This document shows positions 18,326-26,936 of a stretch of 64,000 nucleotides of DNA, piece by piece. The notes under the pieces were generated by a model, which made no database searches, was not told where the DNA came from, and was given only the letters and a program-made list of their open reading frames with translations. The DNA is taken from contig NZ_CP102798.1 of the NCBI RefSeq assembly GCF_028356935.1, positions 2,852,001 through 2,916,000 of the forward strand, given 5' to 3'. Origin of the DNA: Lysinibacillus sp. OF-1. Its GTDB lineage: Bacteria > Bacillota > Bacilli > Bacillales_A > Planococcaceae. The first letter of the stretch is position 1; each line of letters starts with the position of its first letter. The position numbers were made by a program, and so were the translations under genes.

Positions 18326-19418
18326 CAATAATTGTTATCCTAAAGGCTTTTTATCCTTTAGTTCTTACAGTTCAATTCCTGCAAGTTCAGCATACATTTT
18401 CATTACACATTTTTTTCATAAACCTTAGTAATTCTTTTCTTCCTCTATCTTCACCAAAGACTGCTTTTGAAATTACTCTAAAATCTTTAACACCAAATTC
18501 TTGATAAATTTGCTCAATTAAAGGATTGAGCGTTGATTTTATCTTATTCAAGGGTGTTGTAGTTATTAATTCAGTATGGTCGATTGCCCATTGTATGACA
18601 GTTTGTTTGATTTCTGGATGTATACTTGCTCGATTTTCAACATAAACTTGTGTGTCGATTTTTATATTTGAATTTCCAGCGCACACTTGAGTACAAAACA
18701 ATTTGGATGAAGTAACAATACCTTCAAATTCGCGCCCACAACTTTTGCAAATTCTTTGCTCTCTGGGCTTCTTATGCTTACCTTTTTGTACCAAGCCAGA
18801 TTTTCTTAAACCTTCAATCATTCTGGCTTTTGCTGGACTACTGGATTCCCACAACTTGTTAATATGCTGACCAATTCTTCTTTTTGTTTGGTCAGTATGT
18901 TTTTGATTGAAATGTCCATTATATTTACCATATACAGCTTTGTTATTGTTGTGTTATTCGACTCTATCCATTCTGTAATTGTTGATGTGAGTGAAAATGG
19001 AACAAGTTTATACATATCGAGCAATTCTTCATAAGAAATCAATTCGCAATCAATACCATAAGTTGTTTTAATAACATTTAGAGCCTTTAGAGCTTTCTCT
19101 TTTGCCTCATTATCGCGAGACTTAAATCTCTACAATCTTTATAAGATTGCCGGCATCGTTATAAAGGAAAAAATCAGGTTTATAAAATTTGTATCCTATA
19201 TTAAATACTCTATCCTCATAGCCCCAAGAATTACATTAGGCAATTTTGAATTTTTATGAATGTGTAATGTTGCGGTCTCGTGCCCGGGTTATAGTCTACT
19301 AAGTAGGATCACCGGGTATGCGTTGCCCCTGACTAAAGCTTTACCATTAGCCTTCGGTTCGGATTAGCATCTCAGCCTTCCCGCTTTATCCCGCAATTTT
19401 TAACGTGAGGCGAAGTCC
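18326..19418 (-). ncRNA. Group I intron 2 in nrdJ (1093 nt)
   Basis: Splits nrdJ between the codons for NPCG and EQPLA, inside the catalytic N-x-C-x-E motif. 5' exon end CGUGUGGU can pair with GCCUCACG a few bases into the intron (one U-U mismatch), leaving the diagnostic U-G pair at the splice site (P1). The intron ends in G. Core-like elements: AAUUGCGGGAUAAAG, UGCUAAUCCG and UAGUAGACUAUAACCCG, the last close to the phage td-type P7/P3 region. Removing it restores the reading frame exactly. The endonuclease frame lies in its 3' two thirds. Confidence 0.85.
18387..19245 (-). pseudogene. Broken homing endonuclease inside intron 2
   Basis: Three frames together make one protein. 19245-19130: a PD-(D/E)XK-like start (YKPDFFLYNDAGNL then KIVEI). 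A one-base excess near 19127 (GAGATTTAAG for GAGATTAAG) stops it before the expected EIKSRDNEAKEKA. 19042-18940 continues (LISYEELLDMYKLVPFSL). A second shift near 18940 leads to a NUMOD3-like GKYNGHFNQKHTDQTKRR, a CxxC...C zinc finger (RICKSCGREFEG) and an HTH-like end (GVKDFRVISKAVFGEDRG). Unlikely to be active. Confidence 0.7.
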
Positions 19419-20063
19419 ACCACACGGATTTGTCGCTACAACACTTTGACCATATGCCTTTGCATTTGTCATATCATTCGCGTTGTCGATGAAGAAAATA
19501 CCTGGCTCTGCTGAGTATGTTGCACATACGTTTATTAAATTCCATAATTCTTTTGCTTTCATTGTACGGTATGTGCGGACTTTATAGCCCATTTTTTCCC
19601 ATTCGCGAACATCGCCCACTTCATGCCATTTCGTATTGTACACGTTCATTTCTTCTTTTGTATATTCTTCCACAGCTGGGAAACGAAGCTCAAAGTCAGC
19701 GTCCTTTTCTACTGCTTCCATAAATTCCTTCGTTAATGTCACGGAAATGTTGGCACCTGTTAAAAACTCTGGGTTATGAACTGTGTATGTGCCACCATCA
19801 CGTAATTTATTTTCAGCCTCACGAATGATCGCTGTATCGAATCCACCTAAGCCTTCAATGTTTTTGTAGTTCACGATGCCTTGATACATCGCTTCTTCTT
19901 GCATAGAAAGTGGCTTGAAGTTTAATTTTTCTTTTGCTAGACGAATGATTGTTTCATCCGTTGTATTTTCGATCAGGTAACGCAGAATACGTGGATTTTG
20001 CATTTTAGAAATAATAAATTCCACAATATCTGGATGCCAATCTGCTAGCATAATCATTTGTGC
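19419..20063 (-). CDS. nrdJ: Class II ribonucleotide reductase, exon 2
   Basis: Central 215 codons of the barrel: AQMIMLADWHPDIVEFI at its start (loop 2 region, continuing GGSRRG from exon 1), then NPEFLTGANISVTLT and VATNPCG at the end. Asn and Cys of NPCG correspond to the catalytic Asn and thiyl-radical Cys. The open frame runs 33 bases into intron 2 (GLRLTLKIAG, stop) and upstream into intron 1; those codons are intronic. Length is an exact multiple of three. Confidence 0.95.
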
Positions 20064-21275
20064 CGATTTCTTACGCGGGTTCGCTACACCCACTCTCTAT
20101 GTCACCATAGAAGTTGAGACCATATCTTACATCCAATTAGATGCCCTCGCACTTCGGAGTGGCTTCACTCCTACTCTACTCACTTCCGCTAACTTAGCGT
20201 GCTTTCGATGGTCGTTGAACCTTCCCCTTTAAAAGGAGCTTGGCTGCTGATTGTCTTTATCCCACTGCTATTTTCAAGCATTCACGTTTACCGTTTCCGA
20301 TTACGTTGTAGCTAGCAGTGCATTTATAATGCGTTTTTTAACATTTTCAAAATCATTTTTTATCTCATCTTCCCAAAAACGGAGTAAAGTGTATCCATTA
20401 GCTGCTGCAATTTGATTTTTTTCGATATCCCTAGCTTTTATTCTCTTTTGTACCTCATAAAAAGAGGAATAAAATTTTGGATTCCCATGCCAAAAATCAC
20501 CATCACATTCAATTAGAATATTTGTCCCAACTAGTAAGAAATCAAATTGTGCACCTTCAAATATAAAGGAATATTTGTAGGTGATTGATTGTTCAACTAA
20601 GAAATTCTCTAAAGCTGTTTCAATACTAGTTTTTCTAAACGTTTCCCTCTCTATTTGCTTTAATGCAGCTTGTCGAATCTTTTCAATGGTTTCTTTACTA
20701 TAAACCCCTGTCTTACCGCTATTCCATGAAGGCGTTCCATTTATTTTTCTAGTTTCAGCTGTTTTTGAAATGATATTTTTAAAATGAAACTTTTTTTGTT
20801 CATTTGGCATGTCATTATGCCACTTACCTGTATTTTGTGATCGAAGTCTACTCGCATACTCTTTACTACAAGTTTTAGTCTGCCGATGTTTTTCATCGAA
20901 TAGTTTTCCACAAATTACACAAGTTAAAGGCCCACCTTTTCCTCGACAGCTTCTACTACAAAATTGATTTGGAATACCTCGCCTCAGTTTAACCTTTTTA
21001 TTACATAAAATATATTGGCAGATCACCATTTCTATTGGATAAAAATAAGATATTAAATAATTATCTAATGTTAAGTTATGCTCATTTTTCAAATGAGACG
21101 TAAACCATCCTTGTTTATTATGATTTATTGTAAAGCCACATATTAAACAAGTTTGTGGTTGTATCGCATCATAAACATCCATATTTCCCACCTCGATTAA
21201 AGTGACAATATTTCCGTTAAAGAGTTCCCAGCAATTCACGAGGTTTGTTTACGCAGAAGCACCTAGATTATGCTT
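20064..21275 (-). ncRNA. Group I intron 1 in nrdJ (1212 nt)
   Basis: Interrupts nrdJ between GGSRRG and AQMIM. P1 is excellent: exon CGCAGAGGU pairs over nine bases with internal guide GCUUCUGCG, with U-G at the splice site; the intron ends in G before GCA CAA. Classical core elements on the minus strand: P-like AATTGCTGGGAACTC (21222-21236), Q-like AATCAGCAGCCAAGC (about 20238-20252), R-like TTCAACGACCATCG (about 20206-20219) and S-like AAGATATGGTCTC (about 20115-20128). The endonuclease ORF lies between P and Q, that is, in the P5 loop. Excision restores the frame. Confidence 0.93.
20301..21182 (-). CDS. Intron-encoded homing endonuclease, Vsr-like (EDxHD type)
   Basis: Intact frame inside intron 1; it should cut intronless nrdJ and drive homing. 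From the ATG at 21182 (GAGGTGG upstream) about 293 residues. N-terminal half: three CxxC-type zinc fingers (CLICGFTINH, CQYILCNKKV, LTCVICGKLFDE) and a NUMOD3-like segment (TPSWNSGKTGVYSKETIE). C-terminal half: a Vsr-like PD-(D/E)XK fold with ALENFLVEQ, FDFLLVGTNILIECDGDFWHGN and YTLLRFWEDEI. The motif set resembles phage recA-intron enzymes such as I-Bth0305I. The frame opens further upstream at 21239, inside the catalytic core, so the internal ATG is preferred. Confidence 0.85.
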   Translation of the reverse strand: MDVYDAIQPQTCLICGFTINHNKQGWFTSHLKNEHNLTLDNYLISYFYPIEMVICQYILCNKKVKLRRGIPNQFCSRSCRGKGGPLTCVICGKLFDEKHRQTKTCSKEYASRLRSQNTGKWHNDMPNEQKKFHFKNIISKTAETRKINGTPSWNSGKTGVYSKETIEKIRQAALKQIERETFRKTSIETALENFLVEQSITYKYSFIFEGAQFDFLLVGTNILIECDGDFWHGNPKFYSSFYEVQKRIKARDIEKNQIAAANGYTLLRFWEDEIKNDFENVKKRIINALLATT

Positions 21276-22073
21276 ACCTCTGCGGCTACCACCTTGTTCG
21301 ACAAGATGAGTCAGCTTCGCAATATCATCTAACCATGAGACAGAACCAGATGATTTACCATTTACACCACGTGCTAACGTGTTGCGTGGACGTAATGTTG
21401 AACCATTTGTTCCTACACCACCACCACGACTCATAATTTCCATTACTTGCTTACGGTGATCACTGATGCCTTCACGTGAATCTGCGACAAACGGCATTAC
21501 GTAACAGTTAAAGAAGGTTACATCTGTTTCAGATCCAGCTCCATAAATGACACGTCCTGCTGGAATAAATTTCAATGAAACTAATTGCTTATAAAACTTC
21601 TCAAACCACTCTTGGCGTTTCTCTGGAGTTTTTTCAACAGCGGCAAGGCCTGTTGCATTTCGTTTTGCGATTTGTTCATAAAAAATTTCAAGAGGCTTTT
21701 CTAGCACGTCAATTGAACGCGTAATTACACCCGTTTCTTGCTCTTGCGGATCGTCTAATGCACTGCGGTAATCTTCCTCAATCAGAATATCTGCTGTTTT
21801 TGTAGACATGTCCAGCTTTTGAATTGTCCCTAAACCACGTGCAGGGAATTTTGGATCAGCTTTTACTGTTAAAACAACAAAGTCACCGGCTTTCAGTGTT
21901 TTCTTTTCTGTGTCTTTAAACGAGTAGCGATCGATCATAACAAGTCTAGATACGCCTTTATGCGTAATATGCATATCAGGCGTTACTGGGTGTACTTGTG
22001 GGAATTGTTCGATATCTTTGTTTAACTGTTCAAATTGATTGTTTACTTCGGGTTGATGATTTGTGATTACCAT
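21276..22073 (-). CDS. nrdJ: Class II ribonucleotide reductase, exon 1
   Basis: N-terminal 266 codons of the B12-dependent reductase that makes deoxynucleotides. The ATG at 22073 (MVITNHQPEV) follows AAGGGAGG; the frame opens at 22115 but lacks a site there. FFNCYVMPFVADS holds the first redox Cys; MEIMSRGGGVGTNGSTLRPR and HLVEQGGSRRG follow. The unspliced frame runs on to KHNLGASA-stop in the intron. The three exons total 856 residues, normal for NrdJ, with the three active-site cysteines in three different exons. No second subunit gene is adjacent, as expected for class II. Confidence 0.95.
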
Positions 22074-22111
22074 CGTTTTGCCTCCCTTGTTATCTTCATT
22101 ACAAAATAAAT

Positions 22112-22149
22112 ACACAATATCATGTGCCGTTAAACACTACATATTGTGT
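22112..22149 (-). promoter_or_regulatory. Pair of NrdR boxes upstream of nrdJ
   Basis: ACACAATATCATGTGC (22112-22127) and ACACTACATATTGTGT (22134-22149) each match the NrdR consensus (acaCwAtATaTwGtgt) with at most two deviations. Their starts are 22 bp apart, two helical turns. NrdR is the dATP-sensing repressor of ribonucleotide reductase genes. Confidence 0.85.
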
Positions 22150-22271
22150 ACATGTCTTTAAAAAAGATACTATATATAGTTTTTTAATTCAACTCTTGCT
22201 TTTTTAAATAGAATCCGAACTACTTGTTATTACTAGGGTCGAACGTTAAAAAATTTTTTTCATACCATTTT

Positions 22272-23102
22272 TTACTTTTTAAAGTTCCATTCATCATTTG
22301 CATATTTTTTTTCTTCTAATGCACGAACATATTCTAACTGCTCCTCAGAAAGTGTAAATGGTTTTAATTCAATTTGCAACGATTTTGCAAACCCATCACG
22401 AAAAGCTGTTACACATTGTTCAACTGTTACTGGTTCTTTAACAAGACCGTTGATGGCAACCGCCTTTTCCGGTAACTTTCTGCGCATACGATTCTTCGCT
22501 TCTTCGCTTGAGAAATTAAATACGGATAATAGTTTCTCCTGGTCTAAATCTAATAAAATGGCGCCGTGCTGTAAAATAACACCCTTTTGACGTGTTTGAG
22601 CACTTCCCGCTATTTTTTTTCCTTCAACGACCAGCTCATACCAACTTGGCGCATCAAAGCAAACAGCACTTTTCGGACTCTTGAGGTCAGCTCTTTTCTC
22701 CTCTGTATCAGGTACACTAAAATAAGCATCCATCCCAAGATTATGGAAACCTTGCAAGATTCCCTCACTTAATACACGGTATGCCTCTGTCACAGACTCT
22801 GGCATATCCGGATAGCTTTCCGTAACGATGACACTATATGTGAGTTCATGCTCATGCAAGACAGCTCGTCCACCCGTTGGACGACGCACAAAGCCTAAGC
22901 CTTGCTCACGTACAGCGTCTAAATTAATATCTCTTTTAGCCTGTTGAAAATAACCAATCGATAGTGTCGCAGGCTCCCACTCGTAAAAACGAATCACTGG
23001 TGGAATTAACCCCTCACTATGCCAGTCAAGTAATGCTTCATCTAGTGCCATATTAAAAGAAGGACTACATTTCCCTGAATTTAGAAAATACCAAGTTGTC
23101 AT
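22272..23102 (-). CDS. lipM: Octanoyl-[acyl carrier protein]:protein N-octanoyltransferase
   Basis: Moves octanoyl from ACP to GcvH, the first step of lipoate assembly. About 276 residues of the BPL/LplA/LipB superfamily: [40 protein letters not shown], active-site Cys in [13 protein letters not shown] near 150, and [19 protein letters not shown]. The frame opens at 23165, but AGGAGATG before the ATG at 23102 decides the start. Divergent from yqhL, as lipM (yqhM) and yqhL neighbour each other in B. subtilis. Confidence 0.93.
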   Translation of the reverse strand: MTTWYFLNSGKCSPSFNMALDEALLDWHSEGLIPPVIRFYEWEPATLSIGYFQQAKRDINLDAVREQGLGFVRRPTGGRAVLHEHELTYSVIVTESYPDMPESVTEAYRVLSEGILQGFHNLGMDAYFSVPDTEEKRADLKSPKSAVCFDAPSWYELVVEGKKIAGSAQTRQKGVILQHGAILLDLDQEKLLSVFNFSSEEAKNRMRRKLPEKAVAINGLVKEPVTVEQCVTAFRDGFAKSLQIELKPFTLSEEQLEYVRALEEKKYANDEWNFKK

Positions 23103-23253
23103 ATGTTCATCTCCTACAAATATAAAATGATCCCTCAGGCCCCACCTGTGGTTCAAACCTCTCAAAAATTAGCTACAGTGTAAGTTGCTAACGATGTACT
23201 TTCGTAATGATATAGCCGAATTCGCCACAACCTAGTTAATTTTATCAAACTCA

Positions 23254-23283
23254 TTGGACTATCGCTAGCGCATCTTTTATAAT
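23254..23283 (+). promoter_or_regulatory. SigA-type promoter of yqhL
   Basis: TTGGAC (23254-23259), 18-base spacer, TATAAT (23278-23283), 31 bp before the yqhL start. Confidence 0.7.
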
Positions 23284-23314
23284 AATAGAGAAGATAGAAA
23301 GGGGTAAGAAAATC

Positions 23315-23701
23315 TTGGACATACTTATCACAATCGGTGTCGTTTTAGTAGTCATAATTGCATATATCGGTATTAATGCACTACGACTCAAAAAAGCCGT
23401 AACCAACTTAACACAAGAGCAATTCATAGAAGGCTATCGTAAAGCCCAGCTAATCGATGTACGTGAACAAAAAGAATTTGATGCTGGTCATATTCTTGGT
23501 GCACGAAATGTTCCTTCCACAACACTACGTCAACGTTATAAAGAAATCCGCCCAGATTTACCAGTATATCTATACTGTCAAAATACAGGCCGTAGCTCAC
23601 GTGCTGCACTATTTCTTAAAAAACGTGGGTACAACCAAATTTACCAACTTCAAGGTGGATTCAAAACTTGGACAGGTAAAATAAAAGCAAAAAAATATTA
23701 A
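23315..23701 (+). CDS. yqhL: Membrane-anchored rhodanese YqhL
   Basis: Sulfurtransferase-like protein, 128 residues. One N-terminal membrane segment (MDILITIGVVLVVIIAYIGI), then a single rhodanese domain: FIEGYRKAQLIDVREQKEFD, active-site loop YLYCQNTGRSSRAA with the catalytic Cys, and LQGGFKTWTG. TTG start with AAAGGGG. Monocistronic, with a SigA promoter and terminator. Function in the family is not well defined. Confidence 0.9.
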   Translation: MDILITIGVVLVVIIAYIGINALRLKKAVTNLTQEQFIEGYRKAQLIDVREQKEFDAGHILGARNVPSTTLRQRYKEIRPDLPVYLYCQNTGRSSRAALFLKKRGYNQIYQLQGGFKTWTGKIKAKKY

Positions 23702-23713
23702 TGTCTACATGAC

Positions 23714-23752
23714 AAAAGCCGTCTCAAAGAACTATGAGACGGCTTCTTTTTT
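23714..23752 (+). terminator. Terminator of yqhL
   Basis: Arms AAAAGCCGTCTCA / TGAGACGGCTT and a following T run. Confidence 0.88.
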
Positions 23753-24267
23753 AAAAAATTCAGAGTTTCTACTATATTATATCTATTGCAAATGATTAAG
23801 TACTAGCTTTTTGTTCACCAAGTCTCTAATCATGCATTGGACAGAAAAAAGGATAGCGACGAGAGTCAAAATATATAGCTCATTCTTACTAACAATTCCT
23901 GACTGTAAATGATCCGTTCTTTGAGCGAATTAATGTCACTTAGGAATCGGTTCTCCCATAGCCCCCCTTTACACGTTAGTAGTGAGCTCCCTTACAAAAT
24001 CAATCACGCCAACACTATCTTTATGCAAATCCTCCACGACACTGATTCATTTTCACCTCATTTTAAATGGCACCCCATCAAATATTTTGTATGTTCAAAA
24101 ATACTATTTTTCGTTAGAGATTTAGCATATTGCGTCCTATTCTGCTATTTTTCTGAAAATAGTCAGAATTTATTATTGAATAATGGGACGAGCACTGATA
24201 GGATGTATAATATCTTACAATAATAATTGATTATGAAGTTAATAAGCTATGAATGCTATGGATTAAA
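23753..24267. other. Gap between yqhL and the glycine riboswitch
   Basis: About 515 bp. A 104-codon plus-strand frame at 23909-24223 has no ribosome binding site, no recognisable family and unusual composition; I do not call it. TATAAT occurs at about 24205 without a matching -35. The promoter of the riboswitch transcript must be near here. Confidence 0.35.
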
Positions 24268-24352
24268 CTATAGCAGGAGCAGTTCTGGAGAGAGCGCCAT
24301 GTGCGTCGCCGAAGGGTTCACTATCTCAGGCAAAAGGACAGAGGAGTAATAT
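24268..24352 (+). promoter_or_regulatory. Glycine riboswitch aptamer
   Basis: Conserved aptamer parts in order: CTGGAGAGAGCG, CGCCGAAGGG and TCTCAGGCAAAAGGACAGAG. This matches the glycine aptamer core (GCCGAAGG and the AGGCAAAAGGAC-AGAG block). Only one complete aptamer is evident. A hairpin (24372-24398) and an intrinsic terminator (24442-24470) lie before the permease gene and form the likely expression platform. Confidence 0.9.
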
Positions 24353-24441
24353 CAGCTTTTATTAGCGATGTCACACGAATAGTACATCTATTTCGTGTAA
24401 CATTCGTGACTAAATGGTATTTGTTATTCTGACGTTTTTCC

Positions 24442-24470
24442 GAGACTAGTGTCACAACTAGTCTCTTTTT
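24442..24470 (+). terminator. Riboswitch-controlled terminator
   Basis: Perfect arms GAGACTAGT / ACTAGTCTC, 6-base loop, five T, between the glycine aptamer and the permease ribosome binding site. Whether glycine turns expression on or off cannot be read from the sequence alone. Confidence 0.85.
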
Positions 24471-24515
24471 GTTTTTCCAGTCATAGTTTTTTATGTATCT
24501 TTGAGGGGGATTAAC

Positions 24516-25853
24516 GTGGAACAGCAACAATTAAAACGAGATTTAAAAAATCGCCATGTGCAGCTTATTGCCATTGGTGGAACAATTGGGACGGGTTTAT
24601 TTTTAGGCTCTGGCAAAGCCATTGCCCTTGCAGGCCCTTCTATCATCCTTGCCTACTTAATTGTCGGTACCGCCTTATTTTTTGTGATGCGTGCATTAGG
24701 TGAGCTGCTATTATCCAATGCAGGCTATACATCATTTACGGATTTTGCATCCGAATACATAGGTCCTTGGGCAGGTTATGTGACAGGTTGGACATATTGG
24801 TTCTGTTGGATTATGACAGCCATGGCGGACATTATCGCGGTGGGGGTTTATACACAATATTGGTTTGATATCCCCCAATGGATGCCAGCCATTGGTTGCT
24901 TAATCTTGTTATTACTACTCAATTTATTAACCGTTAAACTTTTTGGTGAATTGGAATTTTGGTTTGCCATCATTAAAGTGATTACGATTGTGGTTCTTAT
25001 CCTCATCGGACTGATTATGATTGTAACAGGCTTTCAAACTAGCTCAGGAACGGTAGCAGTGGAAAATCTTTGGGCACACGGTGGTCTATTTCCAAATGGA
25101 ATGTACGGCTTTTTAATGGCTTTCCAAATGGTTGTGTTTGCTTTTGTTGGCGTGGAATTAGTGGGGGTTTCAGCAGCTGAGACAGCAGATCCTCAAAAAA
25201 ATATTCCCTCTGCCATTAATAAAATTCCATTTCGTATTTTACTCTTTTATGTAGGTGCATTGTTTGTGATTTTATGCATCAATCCATGGTATGAAATGTC
25301 TGCCTCAAGCAGTCCTTTTGTACAAGTATTTACACTGGCTGGTATTCCGATTGCTGCGGGTATTATAAACTTTGTTGTACTCACTTCAGCCGCTTCAGCA
25401 GGTAACAGTGGTTTATTTTCAACAAGTCGGATGCTCTTTAATCTTGGAAAAAATAAACAAGCATCACCTACATTTGCCAAGCTCAACAAAAACAGCGTGC
25501 CAAGTAATGCACTCGTTATTTCTGCTATTGTTGTATCAGTAGGTGCATTGCTAAGTAAGCTGATGCCAGAAAATGCCTTTAGTATTGTGACGACGATTAG
25601 TGCGATTTGTTTTATTTGGGTGTGGAGCATTATCGTTATTTCTCACATTATTTATCAACGAAAAAACCGTGCCTTACATGAAGCATCGAAATTTAAAGCA
25701 CCACTGACACCTTTTATCAACTATGTAATTCTAGCATTCTTTGCCTTTCTCTTACTTATAATGTTTATTTCTGAGGCTACACGTACAGCTCTACTATTAA
25801 CACCAATTTGGTTTATCGCCTTATTCATTCTTTATAATATGAAAAAAAGATGA
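24516..25853 (+). CDS. cycA: Glycine/D-alanine/D-serine permease, CycA type
   Basis: APC-family proton symporter in the membrane, about 445 residues and 12 hydrophobic segments. LKRDLKNRHVQLIAIGGTIG, GTGLFLGSGKAIALAGPSI and FVMRALGELLLSN match the CycA subgroup; EFWFAIIKV and VVLTSAASAGNSG are further family marks. The frame opens at a TTG inside the ribosome binding site (AGGGGG); the GTG at 24516 is the better start. The upstream glycine riboswitch independently supports glycine or alanine as substrate. Convergent with glsA across a shared terminator. Confidence 0.92.
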   Translation: MEQQQLKRDLKNRHVQLIAIGGTIGTGLFLGSGKAIALAGPSIILAYLIVGTALFFVMRALGELLLSNAGYTSFTDFASEYIGPWAGYVTGWTYWFCWIMTAMADIIAVGVYTQYWFDIPQWMPAIGCLILLLLLNLLTVKLFGELEFWFAIIKVITIVVLILIGLIMIVTGFQTSSGTVAVENLWAHGGLFPNGMYGFLMAFQMVVFAFVGVELVGVSAAETADPQKNIPSAINKIPFRILLFYVGALFVILCINPWYEMSASSSPFVQVFTLAGIPIAAGIINFVVLTSAASAGNSGLFSTSRMLFNLGKNKQASPTFAKLNKNSVPSNALVISAIVVSVGALLSKLMPENAFSIVTTISAICFIWVWSIIVISHIIYQRKNRALHEASKFKAPLTPFINYVILAFFAFLLLIMFISEATRTALLLTPIWFIALFILYNMKKR

Positions 25854-25880
25854 CCTCAGCCTAAGTGCTGAAGTCATCTT
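25848..25880. terminator. Bidirectional terminator between cycA and glsA
   Basis: Arms AAGATGACCTCAGC / GCTGAAGTCATCTT, overlapping the cycA stop. A run on the left and T-rich ends serve both convergent genes. Confidence 0.8.
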
Positions 25881-25886
25881 CACGCA

Positions 25887-26852
25887 TTAAAAAATAGTCA
25901 TATCCCATTCTGTCGCTAAATGCTTTAGTAACTGCACACCAGCCACACTGTTTCCTATTGGATCGATTGCTGGACCATAAATACCGATACCACAGCCAGT
26001 AGGAAATGGGGAATTCAAGCCTGCATGACCTGGAACAGCTGTAAGAATCGCACCGGAAACACCACTTTTAGCAGGCAGGCCAATAAAGGCTGCAAACTTC
26101 CCTGAAGCATTGTACATACCGCATGTCACCATCAAGGCCTTCGCTAATTTCGCCACTTGTTTAGGAAATAGCTGTTTCTTTAACAATGGATGGTAGCCAT
26201 CATTGGCAATGACTAAGCCAATCATCGCTAAATCTGATACATTGACTTCAATTGCACATTGCTTCAAATACACCTCAAGTGCCGCCTCTACTGGACAATC
26301 TAGGAAGCCTGAATCCATTAAATAGTAGGCCAATGCTCGATTACGATTGGCGGTTTGCCATTCTGATTGAAATACCTCTTCATTAATACTTAATTGCTTG
26401 CCAATGATTTGTTCTAAAAATTGTAGAATTTTTATGACCTTTTCTTGCGGTGAATGACCAGCCAGCATCGAGGACACCGTAATGGCCCCTGCGTTTATCA
26501 TTGGATTAAACGGTTTCCCTGGTTGATGGCTTTCTAAGCGAATAATAGAGTTGAACGTATCCCCTGTTGGTTCCACATCTACTCTTTCTAGTACATAAGG
26601 TAAACCTCGATCCATACAGGCTAATATAAATGTGATCACTTTAGAAACACTTTGAAGTGTAAATAGTTCTGTAGTATCTCCTGCTTTGATTTCGCTGCCA
26701 TTTGAACCGATTATCGCAATCGCTAATTGGTTCGGATCTTTTTTGGCTAAAGCAGGGATATAGCTAGCACATTGACCTTCTTTAGCAGCAGTGCGAAACT
26801 GCGATACCCATTGTGCCATAAGGTGATCCTGCTGATGTGGTTGTATTGACAT
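25887..26852 (-). CDS. glsA: Glutaminase
   Basis: Hydrolyses glutamine to glutamate and ammonia. 321 residues, beta-lactamase-like serine fold: catalytic FTLQSVSKVITF (Ser-x-x-Lys) near residue 66, FNPMINAGAI near 118, the Tyr motif ALAYYLMDSG near 175, MVTCGMYNASG near 245 and GLPAKSGVSGAI near 258. AAAGGAG before ATG. Monocistronic. Confidence 0.95.
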   Translation of the reverse strand: MSIQPHQQDHLMAQWVSQFRTAAKEGQCASYIPALAKKDPNQLAIAIIGSNGSEIKAGDTTELFTLQSVSKVITFILACMDRGLPYVLERVDVEPTGDTFNSIIRLESHQPGKPFNPMINAGAITVSSMLAGHSPQEKVIKILQFLEQIIGKQLSINEEVFQSEWQTANRNRALAYYLMDSGFLDCPVEAALEVYLKQCAIEVNVSDLAMIGLVIANDGYHPLLKKQLFPKQVAKLAKALMVTCGMYNASGKFAAFIGLPAKSGVSGAILTAVPGHAGLNSPFPTGCGIGIYGPAIDPIGNSVAGVQLLKHLATEWDMTIF

Positions 26853-26885
26853 GTTTGTGTTCTCCTTTCAAAAATGAGGCAAAAA

Positions 26886-26916
26886 CAGAGCCTTCATAGT
26901 TCTCCTATGAAGACTC
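26886..26916 (-). terminator. Terminator of the transporter/amidohydrolase operon
   Basis: Arms GAGTCTTCATAG / CTATGAAGGCTC then TGTTTTTG on the minus strand, 20 bp after the M20 gene. Confidence 0.75.
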
Positions 26917-26936
26917 CATCCAATGTCGCTAGCCTT

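Noticed and set aside
17198-22115. nrdJ as a pseudogene broken into three pieces
   Set aside because: The breaks fall exactly at codon boundaries with group I splice signals, and the joined exons are complete with all catalytic residues.
23909-24223. 104-codon plus-strand frame in the gap after yqhL
   Set aside because: No ribosome binding site, no domain pattern and no coding-like composition; left as an unexplained spacer.
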